This document shows, piece after piece, positions 15,610-24,037 of a stretch of DNA of 64,000 nt. The stretch spans positions 18,195 through 82,194 of the forward strand of contig QHSU01000080.1 in assembly GCA_003220535.1 (NCBI GenBank), given 5' to 3'. How positions within the stretch are numbered: position 1 is the first letter of the stretch; every line of letters starts with the position of its first letter. Below the pieces are notes generated by a model. It searched no databases and was not told where the DNA came from. It worked only from the letters and a program-made list of their open reading frames with translations. A program made the translations under genes and the position numbers. The stretch is from Candidatus Rokuibacteriota bacterium. GTDB taxonomy: Bacteria > Methylomirabilota > Methylomirabilia > Rokubacteriales > CSP1-6.

Positions 15610-17304
15610 CTAGCTCACCGTCTGATAGCGGGCGTTGCGCAGCACGCGACCCGGGTGGCTTCCGGTATGCTCGCCCTTCTCGAGCAGCACCTCGCCGTTC
15701 ACCACGGTGTAGTGGATCCCCTCGGCCAGCTCGCGCATCCGCCAGCCGTTGGCCGGGAAATCGTGCACGACGTCTTCCTTGACCGGGGCGACGGTGTCGG
15801 GATCGAAGACGACGAGATCCGCGACCATCCCGGGCTGCACGAGCCCGCGGTCGTAGATGCCGAAGGCCGTCGCCGAGTCGAACGTGAGACGCCGCACGGC
15901 GTGCTCGAGGGACATGATTTTCTTCTGCCGCACCCAGTAGCCGAGCAGGCGCGTGGGGTTGCTGACGTTCGAGTGGAACTGCACGTGGGCGCCGCCGTCA
16001 GAGAGGCCGACCACGGCGTAGGGGGATCCCAGAATCTGCGCCACGGCCTCGGTGTCCATGTTGATCTCGCCGAGGCTGAAGACCGTGTCGAGTTCCTCGT
16101 CGACGGCGAGGTCGAGGAACGCGTCGACCGGGTGCTTGCCCTGCGCCTTCGCGATTTCCGCGATGTGCTTGCCGGCGAGGCCGCGGTTCTTCGGAAGCTT
16201 GGGCTCCTCCACGAGCATCAGGTCCCAGCGCTGGGAGAACGTCGAGTCCGGATCCAGCGGCGCGTCGACCTCGGCGCGCAGCTTCGCGCGGATCTCGGGG
16301 TCGCGATACGCAGAGAGTTTCTCCGCGTCGGGGCCCTGGAGGATCGGCAGCCACGTGGGCATGCTGCGGAATACCTGGCAATTCTTCATCGTGAACCGGT
16401 TGACGATGCTGCCGGGGTTGCAGAGCGGGATCGCGCGGATACCCTGCCGTGCCGTCTCCTCGACGTGCGCCAGGTGCGTGCGCCACCGCCCGGGCTGCCG
16501 CGCCTGCTCGAGCAAGGTGTTGTACATGACCGGTCGACCGCACGCCTCCGAGATCCGAGACAGGAGACGATCCTTCAGCTCGGGGTTGGTGCCGCCACCG
16601 CATTGGATGACACCGGTGCCGACCTCACGCAGGACGTCCGCCAGCGCGAACAGCTCCGACTCCGGCGCGCAGGCGGCCGGGATGCGCTTGCCGACGACGT
16701 CGAAGTGGTTCATGTTCCGCGTGATCGAGAGCCCGAGGGCGCCGGCCTCCAGCGCCTCGCGCACCAGGCGACGCATGACGTCGAGCTCGGCGTCCGTCGC
16801 GGCGCGCTCGGAGCAGTCTTCGCCCATGGCGTAGAGCCGCACGGCCGAGTGGCCGACGAGCGTGCCGACGTTCACGCCGAGCCGCTGTCCGATCGCGCTC
16901 ATGTACTGGGGGAACGTCTCCCAGTTCCACGGCACGCCCGCCTGCAGGACGTCCATCGGGATCGCCTCGACGTACGAGAGCATCCCCGCCAGCTTCTCGC
17001 GGGCCTCGGCTTTGACCGGGGCGAGCGCCAGGGAGCAGTTGCCGATGATGACGGTCGTGGCGCCGTGGTGGCAGGAGTAGGTGCACAGGGGATCCCACAC
17101 GACCTGCGCGTCGTAGTGACAGTGGTTGTCCACGAACCCTGGTGCGACGGCCCGCCCGTCCGCCTCGATGGTCTGGCGCGCCGAGCCGGAGAGACGCCCC
17201 AGCTCCACGATCTTCCCCCCGGCCACGGCGACGTCACCGTGGAAGGCGGGCCGACCGGAGCCGTCGATGATGCGTCCGTTCTTGATGAGCAGGTCGTAGG
17301 TCAT
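15610..17304 (-). CDS. N-acyl-D-amino-acid deacylase-like amidohydrolase
   Basis: A 564-residue amidohydrolase close to D-aminoacylases and related DAN-type deacetylases. The N-terminal beta-sandwich (MTYDLLIKNGRIIDGSG) leads into the barrel with the metal pair His61 and His63 (FVDNHCHYD); later motifs include VGHSAVR, MNHFDV, SDGGAHVQ and ADLVVFDPD. Members remove acyl groups from N-acyl-D-amino acids or related N-acyl compounds in the cytoplasm. The ATG at 17304 is chosen because AAAAGGAG lies before it; the open frame begins 10 codons earlier. It ends at a clear terminator and follows the amidohydrolase at 17376. Confidence 0.87.
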   Translation of the reverse strand: MTYDLLIKNGRIIDGSGRPAFHGDVAVAGGKIVELGRLSGSARQTIEADGRAVAPGFVDNHCHYDAQVVWDPLCTYSCHHGATTVIIGNCSLALAPVKAEAREKLAGMLSYVEAIPMDVLQAGVPWNWETFPQYMSAIGQRLGVNVGTLVGHSAVRLYAMGEDCSERAATDAELDVMRRLVREALEAGALGLSITRNMNHFDVVGKRIPAACAPESELFALADVLREVGTGVIQCGGGTNPELKDRLLSRISEACGRPVMYNTLLEQARQPGRWRTHLAHVEETARQGIRAIPLCNPGSIVNRFTMKNCQVFRSMPTWLPILQGPDAEKLSAYRDPEIRAKLRAEVDAPLDPDSTFSQRWDLMLVEEPKLPKNRGLAGKHIAEIAKAQGKHPVDAFLDLAVDEELDTVFSLGEINMDTEAVAQILGSPYAVVGLSDGGAHVQFHSNVSNPTRLLGYWVRQKKIMSLEHAVRRLTFDSATAFGIYDRGLVQPGMVADLVVFDPDTVAPVKEDVVHDFPANGWRMRELAEGIHYTVVNGEVLLEKGEHTGSHPGRVLRNARYQTVS

Positions 17305-17375
17305 ACCGTCGCTCCTTTTGGAGACTCCCCTCATTTACCGCTCTCGACTACCCTGGCTTCTACCTCTCGCCTCTG

Positions 17376-18500
17376 CTAGATCTTCACCCCGTAGTACCGC
17401 GCACAGTTGTCCCAGAGGATCTTGCGCTTGCTCTCGTCCGAGATCGGGAGCTTCATGAACGACTCGACCGCCTGAGGGTACTTGGAGTCCCCGTGGGGCC
17501 AGTCGGTCGAGAAGACGATGGTGTCGTCGCCGATCGCCTCGATGACCTGCTTCACGAAATCCTCGTCGGCCTCGACGGACACGAAGCACTGGCGCTTGAA
17601 GTATTCGCTCGGCTTCATCGTGAGCGGTGAGTCCGGGCGCCGGAAGGTCACCTCGTAGTGCTCGTCCAGACGCCAGAGGAGGAAGGGCACCCAGCCGCAG
17701 TTGCCCTCGAGGAAGGCCACGCGCAACTCGGGATGCCGCGCCAGGACGCCGCCCCCGATCATGCCGATGACCGCGAGCATCATCTCCATGGGATGGCAGG
17801 CCGTGTGGACCATCTGGAGGTCGGCGCCGAAGCGGTCGCCGACCTGGTGCAGGTAGGGACCGAACCCCTCATGAAACCCGAGCGGCACGCCCAGGCGCTC
17901 CAGCTCGGTCCAGAGGGGCTCGAAGTAGGGATCGTGCCAGTTGCGGCCCTTGACCGGGTTCGGCCGCATGAACACGGCGCGGAACCCGAGCTGCTCGACC
18001 GCACGTCGGGCTTCTTCGACCGCGTCGCGAACGTCGTGAGGCGAGATCATCCCGGCTCCGAGCAGGCGCTCGGGATCGGCCTTGCAGTAGTCGTACAGCC
18101 AGTCGTTGTAGGCCCGCGCGATGGCGGCGGCGAACGCCGGGTCTAGGTCGTCGACCGCCTGGGCGAACAGCCCGCGCGAGGGATAGACGACGGCGACGTC
18201 GATGCCTTCGGTGTCCATCGCATCGAGCTGCGTCCGACCGTCCCAGCCTCGCTCGGCGGCCCCGCGGAAGCGCTCGCGCCGCTTGTGGAACGGGTCGTCG
18301 GCGCCGCTCGACCTCGCGCGCAGCGACGAGTGCCGCGGCATCGTCTTGCCGTCGATGACGATTCGGAGGTCGGCGATGTACTCCTGCAGGCCGCGTGGCG
18401 CGAACGGCTTGTAGCCGCTGTCGATGTAGCGCTCCCAGAGGTCCGCCGGCTCCATGCAGTGCATGTCGCTGTCAAGGACCTTGAGCCCGTCGTGCGCCAT
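17376..18500 (-). CDS. Amidohydrolase family 2 protein
   Basis: A 374-residue metal-dependent hydrolase of the amidohydrolase-2 family. The first motif reads DSDMHCMEP (Asp12, His14), the variant common in soil-bacterial members; FRAVFMRPNP, the strand-5 GFHEGFGP, FLEGNCGWVPF and a terminal STDWPHGD (Asp) follow. The last motif, giving Asp and His near the metal site, is typical. The substrate is unknown; relatives act on hydroxylated or carboxylated aromatic and lactone compounds. GGAGG precedes the start. It is probably cotranscribed with the deacylase downstream, 71 bases away. Confidence 0.83.
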   Translation of the reverse strand: MAHDGLKVLDSDMHCMEPADLWERYIDSGYKPFAPRGLQEYIADLRIVIDGKTMPRHSSLRARSSGADDPFHKRRERFRGAAERGWDGRTQLDAMDTEGIDVAVVYPSRGLFAQAVDDLDPAFAAAIARAYNDWLYDYCKADPERLLGAGMISPHDVRDAVEEARRAVEQLGFRAVFMRPNPVKGRNWHDPYFEPLWTELERLGVPLGFHEGFGPYLHQVGDRFGADLQMVHTACHPMEMMLAVIGMIGGGVLARHPELRVAFLEGNCGWVPFLLWRLDEHYEVTFRRPDSPLTMKPSEYFKRQCFVSVEADEDFVKQVIEAIGDDTIVFSTDWPHGDSKYPQAVESFMKLPISDESKRKILWDNCARYYGVKI

Positions 18501-18587
18501 GGTCCACCTCCGGCTTCGGGTCAGGCGACCGGTCCGGTTACGGCAGGGATGGTAGCTCAGAAGCGAGCCCTGGGATAGACCGGGTTT

Positions 18588-20747
18588 TCACCTGAGATCC
18601 GGCGTCGCCAGGCGTGCCATGACGTTCGCCAGGAGCCGGAGCCCGACATCGCCGGCGAGCGTCATGATGGACTCCGGGTGGAACTGGACCGCCGCCAGCG
18701 GGAGCGTCCGATGCTCGACCGCCATCACCACGCCGTCCTCACTCTCGGCCGTCACCTCCAGGGCGGCCGGGACCTTCTCTCGAATGGCGAAGAGGGAGTG
18801 GTACCGACCGGCGGTGAACTCGGCGGGCAGTCCCTCGAAGAGGCGCCCACCCAGGACCCTGATGCGAGCGGCCTTGCCGTGAACGGGCGGATCGAGGACG
18901 CCGAGCGCTCCGCCGAAGTGCTCGACCATCCCCTGGAGTCCGAGGCACACGCCGAACACTGGGATGCATCGGCGCACAAGCCCGGCGATCGTGCCGACCA
19001 CGTCGAAGTCGCTCGGCGCCCCCGGGCCCGGTGAGAGCACTGCCAGGTGCGGCTTCAGGTCGTCGAAAGCCTCGTCGGGAAAGCCACTCCGCAAGGTCAC
19101 GACCTCGGCGCCCGTCTGGCGCAGATAGTTCGCGAGCGTATGGACGAAGGAATCCTGGTGATCCACGAGGAGCACGCGCTGGCCGGCGCCCCTTCGCATC
19201 GCCGCGCTCGGCGTCGGGCGTTCGGGCCCTCGCGAGCCGCGGATGACGTCGAGGAACGCCGAGGCTTTGAGCTCGGTCTCCGCCTCCTCGGCATCGGGAT
19301 CGGAGTCGTAGAGAAGCGTGGCGCCGGCCCGGACCTCCGCGACGCCGTTCTTCACACGGATGGTCCGCAGCGTCAGGCCGGTGTTGAGGTTGCCGTCGAA
19401 GCCGATGACGCCGACCGCGCCGCCGTACCAGGCCCGCGGCGACCGCTCGTGATCTTCGATGAACTGCATCGCCGCCGCCTTGGGGGCTCCGGTGACCGTG
19501 ACCGCCCACGCGTGAGCGAGGAACGCGTCGAGCGCGTCGAATTCGCCCCGGAGGCGCCCTTCGACGTGGTCCACGGTGTGGATCAGCCGGGCGTACATCT
19601 CGATCTGTCGGCGGCCGATCACCCGGACGCTGCCGGGAACGCAGATGCGCGACTTGTCGTTGCGATCGACGTCCGTGCACATGGTCAGCTCGGACTCGTC
19701 CTTCGCCGACGTGAGGAGGGCGACGATCTGGGCGGCGTCGCCGATCGCGTCGTGACCGCGGGCGATCGTCCCCGAGATCGGGCAGGTCTCCACGCGATCG
19801 CCCTCCACGCGCACGTACATCTCGGGCGAGGCGCCGACGAGGTACTCCGCTTCGCCGAGGTTCATGAGGAAGCCGTACGGCGAGGGGTTGCGTTCGCGCA
19901 GGCGGATGAACAGCTCGGACGGTGGCGAGGGACAGCCCTCGAAGAACGTCTGACCCGGGACGACCTCGAAGAGATCGCCGCGCGCGAACACCTCACGCGC
20001 GAGACGAACGATGGCCGCATACTCCCCGGGAGCGTGATCGCCCCTGCCGGAGGCCCCCACGGTCCCGACGTACGGCTTGGTGGTCCCAGAGCGCGGAAAG
20101 CCCTCGGTCGAGCGGCCCGCCACCTCGAAGTCGTAGCTCCGGCGCATGGCGACCTCCCGGCGGTGGTCGACGATGACCAGCTCGTCGGGGAGATAGAGGA
20201 CGAGGTCGCGCTGCTCGATGGGACGCTCGCGGCGCGGCCGAATCGGCTCGAACTGGAAGGCCAGATCGTAACCGAAGGCTCCGTAGAGGCCGAGGTGAGG
20301 CTCCTCCGGATGATGGAAGAGCGCGCCGAGCACGCGCAAGAGGGAGAAGACCGACGCCTGCCGGCTGCGCTCCTCCTCGGCGAATCTGCCGGCGGGCGCG
20401 CGCACCGCGCCCTCCAGCGACGCCTCTGCGGTCGCGATTCGCTCGACGGCGTCGAGCGCGCGCAAGGCCTCGGCGATCGAGGGCAGGAGGACGCGGCCGC
20501 GGGTGTTCAGCGCGTCGAGGCGGAAGCCGCGCGCGCGGGCGATGAGGACGAGCGGTGGGTTGATGAACCCCATGTCCCAGCGCGTGTAGCGTCCCGGGTA
20601 TTCGTAGCTCGATGCCAGGAGCACGCCGCGGGAGTCATCGAGTGCCAGGATGACCGGCTCGATCGCGCCCGCGACAGGGATCTCCTCGACCGTCCGGTGG
20701 ACACGAATCCGGCCCGCGGTTTCGTACGTGGTTCTCGTCATGACCAT
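18588..20747 (-). CDS. trpE(G): Fused anthranilate synthase components I and II
   Basis: A 719-residue fusion catalysing chorismate plus glutamine to anthranilate, the first step of tryptophan synthesis. Residues 1-510 are the chorismate-using TrpE part (RYTRWDMGFINPP, MNLGEAEYLVGASPEMYVR, CPISGTIARG, ELTMCTDVDRNDKSR). Residues 530-719 are the glutamine amidotransferase TrpG part with Cys601 in GVCLGLQG and His690/Glu692 in QFHPES. The single-chain order and length match the rhizobial TrpE(G) type. The ATG at 20747 is used; an earlier in-frame ATG lies within the leader RNA. It is preceded by a Trp-rich leader peptide and terminator, so transcription attenuation by tryptophanyl-tRNA supply is likely. 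No other trp gene is nearby. Confidence 0.93.
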   Translation of the reverse strand: MVMTRTTYETAGRIRVHRTVEEIPVAGAIEPVILALDDSRGVLLASSYEYPGRYTRWDMGFINPPLVLIARARGFRLDALNTRGRVLLPSIAEALRALDAVERIATAEASLEGAVRAPAGRFAEEERSRQASVFSLLRVLGALFHHPEEPHLGLYGAFGYDLAFQFEPIRPRRERPIEQRDLVLYLPDELVIVDHRREVAMRRSYDFEVAGRSTEGFPRSGTTKPYVGTVGASGRGDHAPGEYAAIVRLAREVFARGDLFEVVPGQTFFEGCPSPPSELFIRLRERNPSPYGFLMNLGEAEYLVGASPEMYVRVEGDRVETCPISGTIARGHDAIGDAAQIVALLTSAKDESELTMCTDVDRNDKSRICVPGSVRVIGRRQIEMYARLIHTVDHVEGRLRGEFDALDAFLAHAWAVTVTGAPKAAAMQFIEDHERSPRAWYGGAVGVIGFDGNLNTGLTLRTIRVKNGVAEVRAGATLLYDSDPDAEEAETELKASAFLDVIRGSRGPERPTPSAAMRRGAGQRVLLVDHQDSFVHTLANYLRQTGAEVVTLRSGFPDEAFDDLKPHLAVLSPGPGAPSDFDVVGTIAGLVRRCIPVFGVCLGLQGMVEHFGGALGVLDPPVHGKAARIRVLGGRLFEGLPAEFTAGRYHSLFAIREKVPAALEVTAESEDGVVMAVEHRTLPLAAVQFHPESIMTLAGDVGLRLLANVMARLATPDLR

Positions 20748-20788
20748 GCCTCCCCAGGGTGAGGAGCCGGCCGGCACGAGGCGACGTC

Positions 20789-20817
20789 AAAACAAAAGCC
20801 GCCCCGGTGGGGCGGCT
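20789..20817 (-). terminator. trp attenuator terminator
   Basis: A 9-bp GC-rich stem on the minus strand (20817-20809 with 20805-20797, loop of 3), followed by TTTGTTTT (20796-20789). It lies between the Trp leader peptide and trpE(G), the standard place for an attenuator terminator. Confidence 0.9.
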
Positions 20818-20846
20818 CCGTTTTGCTCTTGGCTCTTGCGCGCGTG

Positions 20847-20915
20847 CTAGACGGGGTCGCCCTCGAGGGAGGGCCACCACCACTGCGACCGCGTGCCAGA
20901 GCCGATCAGGTTCAC
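20847..20915 (-). CDS. trpL: Tryptophan leader peptide
   Basis: A 22-residue open frame starting at GTG (20915), reading VNLIGSGTRSQ, then Trp-Trp-Trp (20882-20874), then PSLEGDPV and TAG. Three consecutive Trp codons at residues 12-14 are the signature of a ribosome-stalling trp leader. The third Trp codon runs directly into a 6-bp hairpin (GCCCTC/GAGGGC, loop CCTC); the GGGCG of its 3' arm can pair with CGCCC of the terminator's 5' arm, giving the alternative antiterminator. An in-frame GTG 8 codons upstream could be the start instead. The order leader, pause hairpin, terminator and trpE(G) is complete. Confidence 0.85.
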   Translation of the reverse strand: MNLIGSGTRSQWWWPSLEGDPV

Positions 20916-20984
20916 GCCGGGATCTTCGCAGGGTTCCACGGCTGTGGTCAAGGGCCTGGAACAGCAGGGAAAGACGATCGAGGC

Positions 20985-21527
20985 TCAGCGGGGAGCGCTA
21001 CGGTGCGGCAGCCCGAGCGTTCTGAACACGTCGAGCCGCACGATGGCCCAGCCGAGGGCGCGCAGGTGGTTGTCGACCTCGAGCATCAGCCGGCGATCGC
21101 CTCGGCGCCGATCTGGCGTGCTGGACCGATTGGCGCTGCGGCGTTCCGCGCTGCGACGATCGAGGATGACTTCCACCGTGGGATTACCGGTGAACGCGCG
21201 CTTCGCGTACTCGTAGAGCTTTTGCCGGTCACGCGCGACGACCAGAATCTGCTTGGCGACTTGCCCGTTGGCGTCGTCCCCGTGCTTCGGGCCCGCCGTC
21301 CAGCTCTTGGGGAAGGGATGGAACTGCGGCAATACCTTGAGCGGCCCCTGGTCGAGGAACTTGGCCAGGAGGACCCAGGTATCTCCGCCACACGCGGGGC
21401 ACGACGGGATTCCGATTTCAAAGCATGCCTCGCAATCGAGGCACAGCGCCAGGCGGCGAAGAGGCAGATGCAGCGTTAGCGCGGCGCTTCGTGTGTGGCG
21501 GAAGACCCTGGTGTTCACAGATTTCAT
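20985..21527 (-). CDS. Hypothetical protein with CxxC zinc-ribbon-like pair and basic tail
   Basis: About 180 residues, not recognised. Near residues 29-46 it has two close cysteine pairs (CLDCEAC and CPACGGDTW) that could bind zinc. The C-terminal part contains ERRSANRSSTPDRRRGDRR, an Arg/Asp-rich low-complexity motif, then a helical VDNHLRALGWAIVRLDV. No membrane segment. The start is uncertain: ATG at 21527 or 21572, neither with a strong ribosome-binding site. It lies upstream of the trp leader on the same strand, 69 bases away, but is unlikely to be part of tryptophan synthesis. Confidence 0.6.
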   Translation of the reverse strand: MKSVNTRVFRHTRSAALTLHLPLRRLALCLDCEACFEIGIPSCPACGGDTWVLLAKFLDQGPLKVLPQFHPFPKSWTAGPKHGDDANGQVAKQILVVARDRQKLYEYAKRAFTGNPTVEVILDRRSAERRSANRSSTPDRRRGDRRLMLEVDNHLRALGWAIVRLDVFRTLGLPHRSAPR

Positions 21528-21732
21528 CAATCGCTCGCGGGGAGTCGCAAAACGGATGCCAGAGTGGACCATAGGCGAAAACGACGACGCCGCGCGCGCT
21601 TATGATTGAGAGTCGCCGCTGGACCTTCCGGCAATTGCCGTGTTGACCGGCCAGTTCGGCATCAGGCTGGTCAAGGTTGACGCAGCAGAATGGGAGTCGA
21701 GGGGACCCCAGGGGGGTTCCCCCCGAGCTCTC

Positions 21733-23049
21733 CTATCGGGTCTCGGGAACGTCCCGCGCGGACTGGACCTGACCGAGCCAGACGATGTCGCGAGGCGAAG
21801 GGCGGTACGCGAGGCGCCGGCGGAGCAACCGCAGGGCGTCGTCGTAGTGTCCAAGCCGGAGCTGGCACACCACCATCGTTTCCTCGAAGAGCTCCCACTG
21901 GGCGTGGCTGCCGCCCACGCGGTGGATCTCGCCGTCGACGGACCCGATGCGGGCCAGCGCCTCGGCGTGATCCCCGGCCACGTAGGCGGCGACGCCCTGC
22001 ACCAGGGGCAGCGCCACCGTTCCAGCAATAGGATGTCCCTTGGCGTCGAGCGCTCGCAGGCCAGCGATCAGCGTCGACAGGGCCGCCTCGTCACCCGCCG
22101 AGGCGTACGCGAGCGCGGCGTGCACGTCGCCGAAGATGAAGCCCGGCCGCGTGACGCGCGTCGCGAGGTCGGCGAGCCGCCTCCAGGGAAGCGGCCCATC
22201 CTTATAGTCGTAGAGCCCGAACCGCCAAAGCAGGGCCGAGCCGTCGATCATCGCCAGACGCGGGTTGGACGACGCCGCGATGTCGCGCTCGAAGATTTCG
22301 AGCGCCCGCGCGGGCCGACCGCACTGAAGCTCGAACAGCGCCAGGTGCCAGGCGAGGTGGCAGTAGAACGGCGCGCGGCGGTCGTAGCCGCCGAGCCAGT
22401 CCGACAGGCGCGCGATCCCGCCCTCGTTGTCGACGGTCTCGTAGCAGATGTGGGCGATGTTGTGGCTCGCGTTGGCGTTGCCCGGGTACTGCTCGAGCGA
22501 GCGCTCGGACAGGCGCCGGGATTCCTCGTAGCGGCCGACCTCGTGGTACGTGAACGCCAGCGCGGAGTGAAACCACCAGTCATCACCGTAAGCGGGAGCC
22601 AGGCGCTCCACGAAGGCGACGCGGAACTCCTCGCGATCCGCGCGCCCGCCCAGGCCGATGCTGCTGCCCGCCTGGTTCACCAACAGGGCATCGCGGGGAA
22701 ATTCTTTCACGTGCTCGTCGATCAGACCGAGCCCACGCGCGGCCTCGCCGGCGGCGATCGCGGCCAGCGCCTCCACGTGCTGCTGCTCGCGCCGGGTCGC
22801 CCCGGCCACCAGGCCGCGCGCCCGATCGATGGCGGCCTTCGCGGTCGAGCCGTCGCCCTGGAAGAGAGCGAAGAGCGCCGCGCCGGCGTGCCCCAGCGCG
22901 AACCCCGCGTCGGCGGCAACCGCCGCGGCGAACGCCCGGTCGGCGCCGAAGCTGTACGACAGGAGCTTGTCCATGCCTTCCTGGTAGCGCTCCGCGGCGA
23001 CGGTCGACGCGGTGGATACGGGTAGTCCGTAGCGATCGGTGAGGCTCAT
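21733..23049 (-). CDS. Tetratricopeptide-repeat protein (TTC38-like)
   Basis: A 438-residue all-helical protein. Repeated helix pairs with TPR spacing can be followed: the start RYQEGMDKLLSYSFGADRAF, then AFVERLAPAYGDDWWFHSALAF, RRLSERSLEQYPGNANASHN and the C-terminal GHYDDALRLLRRRLAY. The overall pattern, including WHLALFELQ, resembles the TTC38 family of bacterial and eukaryotic TPR proteins of unknown role. No signal peptide. A 6-bp G/C hairpin (21711-21724) lies just past the stop. It is on the same strand as, and 27 bases downstream of, the SMP-30-like gene. Confidence 0.8.
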   Translation of the reverse strand: MSLTDRYGLPVSTASTVAAERYQEGMDKLLSYSFGADRAFAAAVAADAGFALGHAGAALFALFQGDGSTAKAAIDRARGLVAGATRREQQHVEALAAIAAGEAARGLGLIDEHVKEFPRDALLVNQAGSSIGLGGRADREEFRVAFVERLAPAYGDDWWFHSALAFTYHEVGRYEESRRLSERSLEQYPGNANASHNIAHICYETVDNEGGIARLSDWLGGYDRRAPFYCHLAWHLALFELQCGRPARALEIFERDIAASSNPRLAMIDGSALLWRFGLYDYKDGPLPWRRLADLATRVTRPGFIFGDVHAALAYASAGDEAALSTLIAGLRALDAKGHPIAGTVALPLVQGVAAYVAGDHAEALARIGSVDGEIHRVGGSHAQWELFEETMVVCQLRLGHYDDALRLLRRRLAYRPSPRDIVWLGQVQSARDVPETR

Positions 23050-23076
23050 TGCCCGGGCTCCTTGGTGGGCGGCACG

Positions 23077-24015
23077 TTACGTGTTGAGATGGTTCAGCGC
23101 CAGACCGGGGCGGGGCCACTCGAACGACACGAGCGTGCCGCCCATCGACAGCGTCGCGAACGCGGTCCTGAGATCTCGGCCGCCGAAGCACACGTTGGTG
23201 ACCATCATGTCCGGGAGCGTGTACTGGTCGACGCGGCTGCCGTCCGGCCAGATGTCGCTGACCGCGCCCGTGATCAGGGTCGCCACGCAGATGTGGCCCT
23301 CGCTGTCGACGGCGAGCGAGTCGAACATCTGGTAGCCACCGAGCCCGGTGACGACCGTCCCCTTCTCGCCGCGATACGGTCCGTTCGCCGACTCGATCTC
23401 GCCTGGCGCCGAAAGCCGGAACGACCAGCAGCGCGCCGTCGGCGTCTCGACCACGTAGAGCGTCCGCTCGTCCGGCGAGAGCCCGATGCCGTTGGGCCGC
23501 TCCAGCGGGAAGATGGTTTCCCTGATCATCGAGCCGTCGGACTTCGCATAGTAGACGGCGCCGCGATCCATGTCGCGCTCGCGCGTCTTGCCGAGGTCGG
23601 TGAACCAGAAGCCGCCGGCTCGGTCGAACACGAGATCGTTCGGTCCGCGCAGCCGCTGCCCCGCGCAGGCATCGTAGAGCGTCTCGAACTTCCCGGTCAT
23701 CGGGTCGACCACCTGGATGCTCCCGCTCGCGTAGTCGTCGGCCTGGCCGATCGGGAACAGCTTGCCCGGCCGCTCCATGAATTTCAGGCCGCCGTTGTTG
23801 GTCACGTAGATCTTGCCGCCCGGGCCCATGGCCGCACCGTTCGGGCCACCGCCGAGCGTGGCGATCACGTGCACCTTGCCGTCAGGCGTGACGCGCGAGA
23901 GGGCTCGGCGCTCGATCTCGACCAGGATCACCGAGCCGTCGGGCATCGCCACCGGGCCTTCGGGAAAGCGCAGGCCCGACGCGATCTGCTTGAGCGCTGG
24001 CGTGATCGTCTTCAA
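23077..24015 (-). CDS. SMP-30/gluconolactonase/LRE-family lactonase
   Basis: A 312-residue six-bladed beta-propeller. The family marks are the N-terminal LRFPEGPVAMPDGSVILVEI (metal-binding Glu), GPNDLVFDRAGGFWFTD (Asn and Asp ligands), RPNGIGLSPDERTLYV and DSLAVDSEGHICVATL. It probably hydrolyses a sugar-acid or other lactone using a single divalent metal. It is 22 bases downstream of the phosphorylase-like gene and 27 bases upstream of the TPR gene, all on the minus strand, so the three may be cotranscribed. Confidence 0.86.
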   Translation of the reverse strand: MKTITPALKQIASGLRFPEGPVAMPDGSVILVEIERRALSRVTPDGKVHVIATLGGGPNGAAMGPGGKIYVTNNGGLKFMERPGKLFPIGQADDYASGSIQVVDPMTGKFETLYDACAGQRLRGPNDLVFDRAGGFWFTDLGKTRERDMDRGAVYYAKSDGSMIRETIFPLERPNGIGLSPDERTLYVVETPTARCWSFRLSAPGEIESANGPYRGEKGTVVTGLGGYQMFDSLAVDSEGHICVATLITGAVSDIWPDGSRVDQYTLPDMMVTNVCFGGRDLRTAFATLSMGGTLVSFEWPRPGLALNHLNT

Positions 24016-24037
24016 CTCCGCCTCCTGAACGTCGAAC

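Noticed and set aside
20916..20984. A promoter for the trp leader (TTGACC on the minus strand at 20951-20946)
   Set aside because: At 17 bases the -10 would be CGAAGA, a poor match, so I cannot place the leader promoter with confidence.
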